Below, in pieces: positions 1-6,145 of a stretch of DNA of 8,883 bases; within the stretch, counting starts at the first letter, position 1, and each line of letters begins with the position of its first letter. A model generated the notes under the pieces. That model had not been told where the DNA came from, searched no databases, and worked only from the letters and a program-made list of their open reading frames with translations. Source of the DNA: VBAS01 sp964444975 (GTDB taxonomy: Bacteria > Bacteroidota > Bacteroidia > Chitinophagales > Chitinophagaceae); the NCBI GenBank assembly GCA_964444975.1, contig CAYUJD010000108.1, forward strand, positions 1 through 8,883. Direction: 5' to 3'. The position numbers and the translations under genes are program-made.

Positions 1-1128
1 AAACCCAACCACACCCGATACCAGCGAAGCCAGCAGCACGGCAATTTTTGAATCGGCCACCAGCACTGCATCATCAAATGCCAGCAGGGTAATAAAGATG
101 GACATGGTAAAACCAATACCTGCCAGCATACCGGCGCCGGCAAGGTGCTTCCATTTGATGTTTTCAGGAAGCTTTAGCAGGTTTAATCGTACGGCAACAA
201 GTAATGTCAGCAAAATACCCAGCGGCTTGCCAATTACCAGCCCGGCAATAATGCCAATACTGTTCTCATTAAACACAGCATCTTTAAAACTACCTTCAAA
301 CAATATTCCTGTATTGGCCAGGGCAAACAACGGCAAAATAAAAAACGCTACCGGCTTGTGCAGCCAGTGCTGCAGCTTGTACGAAGGCGATTTTTCGCCC
401 CCATCGCCAAAGGGTATGGCAAAGGCCAGCAGCACACCCGCAATGGTGGCATGCACACCCGAACGCAGGAAACAATACCACATCACAATGCCGCCCATAA
501 AATACAAGGCCAGTTTATAAACCCTCAGCCTGTTTAAAACAAGTAAAATTCCAAACACGACTAATGCACCACACAAATACCAAAGCTGAAGTTCTTTAGT
601 ATAAAAAACAGCAATGATGATAATAGCGCCGAGATCATCAATGATGGCAAGAGCGGTCAGAAACACTTTCAGCACAAAGGGCACTCTTTTACCCACAAGT
701 GATAAAATGCCGAGTGCAAAAGCTATATCCGTAGCCATTGGAATCCCGAACCCCTTTTGTGTGTCGCTGCTGCTGTTCAGGACAAAATGAATCAATGCTG
801 GAAAAATCATCCCTCCCACCGCAGCAAAAATGGGCAGCAGGGCATTTTTTACATCCGACAGCTCCCCCATGTAGAGTTCCCGTTCTATCTCCAGCCCTAC
901 CAGCAAAAAGAATATGGTCATCAGCCCGTCGTTTATCCAGTGTTCAATGCTGAGATTGAGTTTCCAGTCGCTCAATCCTTGCAAAGTTTCCCGGTGCCAG
1001 AAATGAAGATAATCTTCACCGATAAAAATATTAACCAGCGCCAGGCTGAGCGCCGTGGCGAAAATCAGTATAAAGCCGGAACTTTTTTCGCTGGTAAAAA
1101 ATTCCCTGAAGAGTTTCGTCACATTCAT
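1..1128 (-). CDS. nhaA: Na+/H+ antiporter NhaA, C-terminus cut by window edge
   Basis: Inner-membrane antiporter that exports Na+ in exchange for H+, supporting pH and salt homeostasis. Translating the minus strand from ATG at 1128 gives 376 residues with no stop; E. coli NhaA has 388, so only a short C-terminal piece is missing. Visible family signatures are the MATDIAFALG segment with Asp134, the AIIDDLGAIIIIA segment with the paired Asp164-Asp165, the GKPLG segment with Lys301, and AGIGFTMSIFI near residue 336. These correspond to E. coli Asp133, Asp163/Asp164 and Lys300, so the ion-binding core is intact. About a dozen hydrophobic segments are spread along the chain. The start is well fixed: the only in-frame codons upstream, before TAA about 30 bp away, are not start codons. 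It is divergent from the ABC permease gene, and I see no functional link between them. Confidence 0.97.
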   Translation of the reverse strand, partial: MNVTKLFREFFTSEKSSGFILIFATALSLALVNIFIGEDYLHFWHRETLQGLSDWKLNLSIEHWINDGLMTIFFLLVGLEIERELYMGELSDVKNALLPIFAAVGGMIFPALIHFVLNSSSDTQKGFGIPMATDIAFALGILSLVGKRVPFVLKVFLTALAIIDDLGAIIIIAVFYTKELQLWYLCGALVVFGILLVLNRLRVYKLALYFMGGIVMWYCFLRSGVHATIAGVLLAFAIPFGDGGEKSPSYKLQHWLHKPVAFFILPLFALANTGILFEGSFKDAVFNENSIGIIAGLVIGKPLGILLTLLVAVRLNLLKLPENIKWKHLAGAGMLAGIGFTMSIFITLLAFDDAVLVADSKIAVLLASLVSGVVGF

Positions 1129-1231
1129 ATCCCATCGGATGGAGCAGTAAAAATATTAAGCCCTTGCAGAAATATAAAATAAATCGCCCCTCATCACTAT
1201 TTTACAATCATCGCCGGGTATTTCCATTAAT

Positions 1232-1239
1232 CAAAAATA
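1232..1239 (-). promoter_or_regulatory. Candidate -7 element for nhaA
   Basis: On the minus strand this reads TATTTTTG, a full match to the Bacteroidota -7 consensus TAnnTTTG. It would give a leader of roughly 100 nt for nhaA. No convincing TTTG is found about 20 bp further upstream, so support is from the -7 box and its intergenic position only. Confidence 0.35.
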
Positions 1240-1262
1240 ATCCTGCCAACTAGGGATATTTC

Positions 1263-1270
1263 TATATTTG
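1263..1270 (+). promoter_or_regulatory. Candidate -7 element abutting the permease start
   Basis: TATATTTG matches TAnnTTTG exactly and ends only three bases before the ATG at 1274. If used, transcription would begin at or within a few bases of the start codon, giving a leaderless or nearly leaderless message. A clear -33 TTTG is not visible at the expected distance. Confidence 0.45.
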
Positions 1271-1273
1271 CCT

Positions 1274-2527
1274 ATGCTGCGCACCATTGAAATTGTGTTA
1301 AGCAGCCTGCGCATGGCTGTGCAGGAGCTTTGGAAAAACAAGCTCCGCACTTTTCTTTCGCTTTTCGGCATCACCATCGGCATCTTCTGCATCATCGGGG
1401 TGATGGCTACGTTAAACAGTCTTGAACATAACATCCAGAGCGAAATAAAAGCTTTCGGCACCAACACCATTTACATTGACAAGTGGGATTACAGCCAGGG
1501 CGGCGGCGGCGAATACCCCTGGTGGAAGTACATCAAGCGGCCATCGCCAAAGTATGAACAACTGGAGCAGATAATGCAACGAACCCCTTCGGCCAAATAC
1601 GCTGCATTCAAAATTCACCGCCAGGCCAATGTGGAATACAGGGATAATGTACTGAAAGATGTAATTCTTTACGGGTTCAGCGAAGACTTTAATAAAATCC
1701 AGACCGTAGACATTCGCTATGGCCGGTATATTTCGGCAGCGGAGTTTCAGCAGGGAAGCAGCGCCATTGTTATCGGCAACGAAGTGGCTGAACAGCTTTT
1801 CATCAGCCCGGAGCGGGCCGTGGGCAAAATGATAACGTTACAGGGAAAAAAAGGAACCATTGTGGGGGTGATAAAAAAGCAGGGCAACCAGATGCTGGGT
1901 GGATGGCAGTTTGATAAATCGGTTATCATGTCGTACCGCTTTGCCCGTACCATAATGGATGAAAGAAGAGCCGACCCGCTGATACTGGTGCAGGGACAGG
2001 ACAACATGAAGAGCGTGGTGCTGAAAGATGACCTGAAAGGCGCCATGCGGGCCATCAACCGCCTGAGCCCGACACAGGAAGATAATTTTTCGCTGAACGA
2101 TGTGAACGACTGGAGCAAGGCTTTCGAACAGGCCTTTTCCGGTGTCAACATCGGCGGCGCCATCATCGGTGGTATCAGTCTTATTGTTGGTTTGTTCGGC
2201 GTGGCCAATATCATGTTTGTAAGTGTGAAAGAAAGAACCAGCCAGATTGGATTGAAAAAAGCCATTGGCGCCAAGAGCCGCATTATCCTCACCGAGTTTT
2301 TACTGGAAGCCGCATTTCTCTGCCTCATCGGCGGCCTGTTCGGGCTGATACTTGTTTTTGGACTCACCAAAGTTTTATCCGGTTCATTTTCCTTCCCCGT
2401 ATTTATTTCCACTTCCAACTTGCTATGGGCCGTCGGTATTTGTTTTTTTGTAGGTATACTGGCGGGCATCATCCCTGCATCCATGGCAGCAAGAATGGAC
2501 CCGGTGGCGGCTATCAGGAGTAAATAA
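1274..2527 (+). CDS. MacB/FtsX-type ABC transporter permease
   Basis: Permease subunit (417 aa) of an ABC transporter of the MacB/LolCE (FtsX) type, acting in the inner membrane, where such proteins drive export or transenvelope processes. The order is typical: one membrane segment near residues 26-46, a large extracytoplasmic MacB-like core (about 50-290), then three membrane segments near 294-317, 343-363 and 382-403. The C-terminal FtsX domain carries the family pattern ANIMFVSVKERTSQIGLKKA followed by GAKSR, and the chain ends MDPVAAIRSK, like the usual R-x-DP-x-xALR ending. I chose ATG at 1274; a TTG two codons upstream lies inside the -7 box. No ATP-binding subunit is adjacent, so the partner must be encoded elsewhere. 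Substrate cannot be told. It is followed after 35 bp by a small lipoprotein-like gene, possibly co-transcribed. Confidence 0.93.
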   Translation: MLRTIEIVLSSLRMAVQELWKNKLRTFLSLFGITIGIFCIIGVMATLNSLEHNIQSEIKAFGTNTIYIDKWDYSQGGGGEYPWWKYIKRPSPKYEQLEQIMQRTPSAKYAAFKIHRQANVEYRDNVLKDVILYGFSEDFNKIQTVDIRYGRYISAAEFQQGSSAIVIGNEVAEQLFISPERAVGKMITLQGKKGTIVGVIKKQGNQMLGGWQFDKSVIMSYRFARTIMDERRADPLILVQGQDNMKSVVLKDDLKGAMRAINRLSPTQEDNFSLNDVNDWSKAFEQAFSGVNIGGAIIGGISLIVGLFGVANIMFVSVKERTSQIGLKKAIGAKSRIILTEFLLEAAFLCLIGGLFGLILVFGLTKVLSGSFSFPVFISTSNLLWAVGICFFVGILAGIIPASMAARMDPVAAIRSK

Positions 2528-2562
2528 GCAACGATTTGCTCTGCAGGCTTGTCAATCAGGAT

Positions 2563-2856
2563 ATGAAACTATTCAAAACCATACTCATTGCATTGCTACT
2601 CGTTTTAACCGGTGTGCAATGTTCAAAAGAAAAGTTAGTTGAAGCGTATGGCACCATCAAAGATTACACAGGCCTTGATGGATGCGGATTAATGATTGAT
2701 TTGGATTCAGGTGACAGACTGGAAGTGGTTTCCTTACCTCCCAACACAACACTGGTGGCCGGTAAAAGAGTGCGGGTAGAATACCAGCCTGTACCTGCAT
2801 TTTCCATCTGTATGGCCGGAACAACAGCCAAAATCATCAGTCTTCAATACCTTTGA
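2563..2856 (+). CDS. Small secreted protein, probable lipoprotein
   Basis: A 97-residue protein of unknown function. The first 19 residues form a signal peptide (Lys-rich start, hydrophobic run ILIALLLVLTGV) ending at Cys20, followed by SKEK, as in many Bacteroidota lipoproteins. The lipobox is imperfect, with Gln at -1, so lipidation is likely but not certain. The mature part holds DYTGLDGCG (Cys41), a short beta-rich stretch with LDSGDRLEVV, and SICMAG (Cys83) near the end. The two cysteines could pair. The pattern resembles a small Bacteroidota lipoprotein family I know only as uncharacterised. The start at ATG 2563 is preferred over TTG 2536 because only the former begins directly with a signal peptide. 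It sits 35 bp after the permease and 17 bp before tsaD, suggesting one transcription unit. Confidence 0.8.
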   Translation: MKLFKTILIALLLVLTGVQCSKEKLVEAYGTIKDYTGLDGCGLMIDLDSGDRLEVVSLPPNTTLVAGKRVRVEYQPVPAFSICMAGTTAKIISLQYL

Positions 2857-2873
2857 GATTCTTTGAACCTTTC

Positions 2874-3968
2874 ATGCCTGTAACCATTTTAGCTATTGAA
2901 AGCAGTTGCGACGAAACCTCTGCAGCTATCTGCCGGGACGGTAAGATTTTATCCAATATCATTGCCACGCAAAAAGTACATGAGCAGTATGGCGGCGTAG
3001 TACCGGAGCTTGCCAGCCGGGCACATATTCAAAATATTATCCCGGTAATTGAAGAAACATTTCGGATTGCTAACCAAAATCTAAAACCCACCTTCGCTAA
3101 TGCTTCGGCGGATAAATCCGAAATCATAAATCTGCAATCCCTTGATGCCATTGCCTTCACTCAGTCTCCCGGCCTTATTGGTTCGTTGCTCGTGGGCACA
3201 CAGTTTGCAAAATCATTGGCGCTTTCATTAAATAAACCACTGAGTGCCGTGCATCACATGCAGGCGCATGTATTGGCTAACCTGATTGACGAACCTAAAC
3301 CTTCCTTTCCTTTTTTATGTTTGACTGTCAGCGGCGGGCATACGCAAATTGTGCTCTGCAAATCGCCAACCGAAATGCAGGTAATTGGCGAAACGATTGA
3401 TGATGCCGCCGGTGAAGCTTTTGACAAATCGGCCAAGCTGCTGGGCCTTCCCTACCCCGGGGGTCCCTTGATTGATAAGTACGCAAAAGAAGGAAACCCC
3501 AATCGATTTCATTTCCCAGAGCCACAGATTCCCGGGCTTGATTTCAGCTTCAGCGGGCTTAAAACCTCCATACTTTATTTTTTGCAAAATGCGGGCAAGA
3601 GTCATGTATACAGGGAGGAATTTTTAGCCGGCGAAGAAGAAAAGGAAAACTTTATTAAAGAAAATCTTGCCGACCTATGTGCTTCCATCCAGCAAAGGAT
3701 TGTTTCTATTCTGCTCAATAAACTCAAAAGAGCTTCGATCGAAACGGGTATCAAAGATGTTTGCATTGCCGGCGGTGTGTCGGCCAACAGCGGATTGCGC
3801 AAGGCTTTTGAGGAATTGGGTAAAAAGTATCATTGGAAAACTTTTATTCCCGCCTTTCAATACTGCACGGATAATGCCGGCATGATTGCCATCACGGGTT
3901 ATTATAAATACCTGGCGGGGCAGTTCAGCGATCTTTCCGTAAGTGCATCGGCGAGAGCGCAGTGGTGA
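2874..3968 (+). CDS. tsaD: tRNA N6-threonylcarbamoyladenosine synthase subunit TsaD
   Basis: Catalytic subunit of the TsaB-TsaD-TsaE complex, which transfers threonylcarbamoyl from threonylcarbamoyl-AMP to A37 of tRNAs reading ANN codons. The protein has 364 residues. Family signatures are ESSCDETSAA (9-18), YGGVVPELASRAH (39-51), the metal-binding HxxxH in HHMQAH (His128 and His132), SGGHTQIV (153-160), AGGVSANSGLR (299-309) and CTDNAGMIA with Asp333. ATG at 2874 is chosen because MPVTILAIESS matches the family N-terminus; TTG at 2853 overlaps the previous stop. Compared from memory with E. coli TsaD, the region between IPVIEE and DAIAFT is about 17 residues longer. Ten of these residues (72-81, PTFANASADK) are encoded by a 30-bp repeat found twice more in this window. 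Active-site motifs are intact, so the enzyme should work. The gene lies 17 bp after the lipoprotein gene. Confidence 0.97.
   Translation: MPVTILAIESSCDETSAAICRDGKILSNIIATQKVHEQYGGVVPELASRAHIQNIIPVIEETFRIANQNLKPTFANASADKSEIINLQSLDAIAFTQSPGLIGSLLVGTQFAKSLALSLNKPLSAVHHMQAHVLANLIDEPKPSFPFLCLTVSGGHTQIVLCKSPTEMQVIGETIDDAAGEAFDKSAKLLGLPYPGGPLIDKYAKEGNPNRFHFPEPQIPGLDFSFSGLKTSILYFLQNAGKSHVYREEFLAGEEEKENFIKENLADLCASIQQRIVSILLNKLKRASIETGIKDVCIAGGVSANSGLRKAFEELGKKYHWKTFIPAFQYCTDNAGMIAITGYYKYLAGQFSDLSVSASARAQW
3087..3116 (+). repeat. 30-bp degenerate repeat, copy 1, in frame inside tsaD
   Basis: Runs from CCCACCTTCGC through TAATGC to TTCGGCGGATAAA. It matches the reverse complement of 3981-4010 at 19 of 30 positions without gaps, and 6081-6110 at 17 of 30; most differences are transitions. 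It is an imperfect palindrome (CCaCC paired with GGcGG, GC with GC around a TAAT centre). It starts exactly on a codon boundary and spans ten codons, so the reading frame is kept. Confidence 0.6.
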
Positions 3969-3972
3969 ACTG

Positions 3973-4051
3973 GTTGCTGGCTTGCCTGCTAAAGCTTTAG
4001 CGTAAGCAGGTTACCGGTGGTATCCGGATGCTGGGTATTTTTACCAGCAAC
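3973..4051. repeat. Structured intergenic element with terminal inverted repeat
   Basis: Most of the 94-bp gap between tsaD and trmN6. An 8-bp perfect inverted repeat, GTTGCTGG (3973-3980) and CCAGCAAC (4044-4051), closes the element. Inside are the palindromic 30-bp repeat (3981-4010), CCGG-N6-CCGG (4014-4027) and a short hairpin CTGGgTA/TACCAG (4031-4047). There is no T-tract, so it is not a standard terminator. It may be a miniature structured element or a folded 3' end of the tsaD message. Confidence 0.45.
3981..4010 (-). repeat. 30-bp degenerate repeat, copy 2, after tsaD
   Basis: Outer arms CCTGCT (3985-3990) and AGCAGG (4005-4010) flank a perfect 14-bp inner palindrome GCTAAAGCTTTAGC (3988-4001). 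Read on the minus strand it aligns without gaps to copies at 3087-3116 (19/30) and 6081-6110 (20/30). It begins 12 bp after the tsaD stop codon. Confidence 0.65.
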
Positions 4052-4062
4052 AAGTAACTAAG

Positions 4063-4797
4063 ATGTCAAACACTTTTTTCCGCTTCAAACAATTTACCAT
4101 TCACCAGGACCGCTGCGCCATGAAGGTGACGACAGATGGCTGCTTGTTCGGGGCATGGGTCACCACTGAAGTCAGATGTCAGATGTCAGAAGTCAGAATC
4201 GTACTCGACATCGGAACTGGAACGGGGTTGTTGTCGCTCATGCTTGCTCAAAAAAATTCTGACCTGGTAATTGATGCAATAGAAATTGACAGTGCAGCTG
4301 CCATGCAGGCATTGGAAAATGTAAATGCTTCGCCGTGGAAAGACCGGATCAGGGTGATTCATGCTGACATAAAAATTTTTTCACCGGATGAGAAGTATGA
4401 CCTCATCATCAGCAACCCGCCGTTTTATGAAAGAGAAATAAAATCGGGTGTAGAAAAGAAAAATCTTGCTCACCACAGTAAGAGCCTTACCCTGGAAGAA
4501 TTAATTTCTGCAATCAAAAGAAACTTGAAACCGGAAGGGCTTTTCTTTTTAATGCTGCCCTATAAGAGAAATGCCGAAGTGAGAAGGCTTTTCAAAGACA
4601 GCCGGTTGCATATAGTGAAGCTCATTTTCGTCCGCCAGTCGGCAAGCCACGATTATTTCCGCATGATGATACAGGGAAAAATTAACGGCCATCCTGGCGA
4701 AGAAACCGAACTGGATGAAATTTCAATCTGGAATGAGAAACAGGAGTACACGGTTGAATTTGTTGATTTGCTAAAGGACTACTACTTCTACCTATAA
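4063..4797 (+). CDS. trmN6: tRNA1(Val) (adenine-37-N6)-methyltransferase, TrmN6-like
   Basis: SAM-dependent methyltransferase (244 aa) of the TrmN6/YfiC family, which makes m6A37 in tRNA-Val. The N-terminus FRFKQFTIHQDRCAMKV followed by TDG is the family hallmark. SAM motif I is VLDIGTGTG (47-55), an acidic AIEID follows at 72-76, and the catalytic NPPFY is at 118-122. The length matches the family (E. coli 245). Odd feature: between GAWV and the SAM motif the chain reads TTEVRCQMSEVR, largely encoded by a 7-bp tandem repeat (4171-4198). Homologs as I recall them have a shorter linker here. Motifs on both sides remain in frame, so this allele is read as intact. It follows tsaD, whose product also modifies A37, and converges on the next gene with only 53 bp between stops. 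The exact tRNA substrate in this organism is inferred. Confidence 0.9.
   Translation: MSNTFFRFKQFTIHQDRCAMKVTTDGCLFGAWVTTEVRCQMSEVRIVLDIGTGTGLLSLMLAQKNSDLVIDAIEIDSAAAMQALENVNASPWKDRIRVIHADIKIFSPDEKYDLIISNPPFYEREIKSGVEKKNLAHHSKSLTLEELISAIKRNLKPEGLFFLMLPYKRNAEVRRLFKDSRLHIVKLIFVRQSASHDYFRMMIQGKINGHPGEETELDEISIWNEKQEYTVEFVDLLKDYYFYL
4171..4198 (+). repeat. 7-bp tandem repeat inside trmN6 (four units)
   Basis: Four perfect-length heptads: GTCAGAT, GTCAGAT, GTCAGAA, GTCAGAA. They encode most of VRCQMSEVR at residues 37-45, just before SAM motif I. Because 7 is not a multiple of 3, gain or loss of one unit would shift the reading frame. A related array in opposite orientation lies at 4808-4849. Confidence 0.9.
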
Positions 4798-4807
4798 AAA
4801 ATCAATA

Positions 4808-4849
4808 ATCAGACATCGAACCGCCGACATCCGACTTCTGACTTCTGAC
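4808..4849 (-). repeat. 7-bp tandem repeat between convergent genes (six units)
   Basis: Six heptads fill 42 of the 53 bp between the trmN6 stop and the stop of the opposing gene. On the plus strand they are ATCAGAC, ATCGAAC, CGCCGAC, ATCCGAC, TTCTGAC, TTCTGAC. The last two are the exact reverse complement of 4185-4198, a 14-bp inverted match about 640 bp apart. Units become more diverged towards trmN6. The array takes the place where a bidirectional terminator would be expected. Confidence 0.85.
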
Positions 4850-4850
4850 C

Positions 4851-6056
4851 TCACTCCTTCCCTTCAGCAAAATCCCGCATGTATTCATAATGCAGGGTCA
4901 GCTTACCTTCTTTTACTATCGTTGCCTTTTCTATAATCGGCGAGCCGTCTGTCACCAGGTCTTCCAGGATATGCTTTATCAGCTGCTCACCAAAATAGCG
5001 AGATGCATCTCTTGGCAATTCATTGGGCAGGTTGCCCACCGCCATAATATCAATTGAGTTGGGCAAATACGGCTCTGTTTTCTGCAGAGTGGTTCTGTCC
5101 ACGCCGTAAATCGGGTTCTCAATTGACTGGTCGCCGAGATTGATAGGTATAGATCCACCTGCGTCATCCGTTATATCTGCAATTGTGCGGATGATAAAAT
5201 TTTCATCTTTCACATCTTCCTTTTCAAAAAGCCTTGGCACTTTTTTATCCCAGTATACACCATTCAGCAATATGTCAGTTTGCGAAGCATAGGGCAAAAA
5301 TTTGCAACGGTATAGTTCCGGGTGTTCATGAAATTCGAGACGCTGGTATTTGCCGTTTTCATTTCTTTCATAAAGATCTGCGCCTTTCAGTTGGGTATAA
5401 ACCGGGTAGGCAAATCTTCTTAACAAATAATCGTCGGGCTCTACTTCATGAATGCCCATCAGGTTCATGATTTCAAGAATGCCGTGCGCCACCCGGCCAG
5501 ATCCTGTTACTGCAATTTTTACATTGGGCAGGCGAAGGCCAAAGTAAGTATGAATAAGCTCCCGAAAACTTCTTTGCCTGTACACACGGTCAAGTTTATA
5601 CAAACCGGTTCTGTTACCATAAGCCATCATCCCGTTATGTGCTCCCACAACCCCGGCAAAAAAACCAAAACCGATGATGCGCTGCCCGTCTTCATGTTCA
5701 AAACACTCGTAATCAATCAGGGTAATATTATTTTTCATTATCGCCTGCAGCAGTTGCCGGTTATGCTCCTGCTTTTTTTTGGTATGGGAAAAAAACAGGT
5801 AAGTCTTGCCCGGTATCAGTTGCTCAACCGGCACTTCTTTTATACCCAGTAAAATATCACATTCGCTGATGTCATCTTTTACCTGCACACCCGCAGCCAG
5901 GTACTCCCGGTCGGTAAAGCACCTGACGGCAGAGGATTGGGCAATAATTTCCACTTCGGAACTATTGCGATGAATCCATTTGCAATGGGCTGGGGTCAGG
6001 GCTACCCTGTAGTCGGCTGGTATTTTCCCTTCCCTGATTAATCCTATTTTAACCAT
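4851..6056 (-). CDS. Saccharopine dehydrogenase (Lys1-like) family protein
   Basis: NAD(P)-dependent oxidoreductase (401 aa) with an AlaDH/PNT-like N-terminal half and a Rossmann domain. It belongs with the lysine-forming saccharopine dehydrogenase (Lys1)/lysine-ketoglutarate reductase group, which interconverts saccharopine and lysine plus 2-oxoglutarate. Compared from memory with yeast Lys1, these match: the N-terminal R-x-x-LTP stretch with Arg17, GIKEVP with Lys73, FFSHTKKKQ with His91 (yeast catalytic Lys77 and His96), and ITLIDYE followed by RIIGFGFFAGVVGAH (127-140). The nucleotide-binding loop is VTGSGRVAHG (183-192). Start ATG 6056 gives the usual MVKIGLIREGK opening; the frame stays open upstream to a TTG at 6116, but that extension would translate repeat DNA. 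No other lysine gene is adjacent, so whether it acts in lysine breakdown, synthesis or on another substrate cannot be told. Confidence 0.85.
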   Translation of the reverse strand: MVKIGLIREGKIPADYRVALTPAHCKWIHRNSSEVEIIAQSSAVRCFTDREYLAAGVQVKDDISECDILLGIKEVPVEQLIPGKTYLFFSHTKKKQEHNRQLLQAIMKNNITLIDYECFEHEDGQRIIGFGFFAGVVGAHNGMMAYGNRTGLYKLDRVYRQRSFRELIHTYFGLRLPNVKIAVTGSGRVAHGILEIMNLMGIHEVEPDDYLLRRFAYPVYTQLKGADLYERNENGKYQRLEFHEHPELYRCKFLPYASQTDILLNGVYWDKKVPRLFEKEDVKDENFIIRTIADITDDAGGSIPINLGDQSIENPIYGVDRTTLQKTEPYLPNSIDIMAVGNLPNELPRDASRYFGEQLIKHILEDLVTDGSPIIEKATIVKEGKLTLHYEYMRDFAEGKE

Positions 6057-6080
6057 ACACTGAACTTTCGAGCATTGAAC

Positions 6081-6110
6081 CCTGCCCCGGAGAGGGCTTT
6101 GGCGGGCAAG
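6081..6110 (+). repeat. 30-bp degenerate repeat, copy 3, in leader of the Lys1-like gene
   Basis: Begins CCTGCCCCGG and ends GGCTTTGGCGGGCAAG. It aligns without gaps to the reverse complement of 3981-4010 (20/30) and to 3087-3116 (17/30). On the minus strand, TTGCCC near one end can pair with GGGCA near the other. It lies between the candidate promoter at 6114-6145 and the ATG at 6056, so it would be transcribed as part of the 5' leader. Confidence 0.6.
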
Positions 6111-6113
6111 GCG

Positions 6114-6145
6114 CAAAGTTGACCGGAAATGGGCATTTAAACAAA
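6114..6145 (-). promoter_or_regulatory. Candidate promoter of the Lys1-like gene
   Basis: On the minus strand, TTTG (6145-6142), a 20-bp spacer and CAACTTTG (6121-6114) fit the Bacteroidota layout TTTG-N19-21-TAnnTTTG with one mismatch in the -7 box. The predicted start near 6107 would give a leader of about 50 nt that contains the 30-bp repeat. Confidence 0.5.

Noticed and set aside
738..1182. Plus-strand open frames at 738-953 and 757-1182
   Set aside because: Both are antisense to nhaA, whose family motifs are plain on the minus strand.
1747..2484. A 245-codon open frame on the minus strand opposite the ABC permease
   Set aside because: It lies entirely antisense to a clear permease gene, has no recognisable domain and has the low-complexity look of a shadow frame.
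1274..3968. Permease, small lipoprotein and TsaD as parts of one functional system
   Set aside because: Close spacing suggests shared transcription, but nothing in the sequences links a transporter permease to tRNA modification.
4171..4849. The two heptad arrays as a CRISPR or as direct-repeat attachment sites
   Set aside because: Units are contiguous 7-mers without spacers, and no integrase, Cas gene or mobile element borders are present.
6057..6116. An N-terminal extension of the Lys1-like protein from TTG 6116
   Set aside because: The family N-terminus starts at MVKIGLIREG from ATG 6056, and the extension would translate the 30-bp repeat. Kept only as a possibility in the findings.
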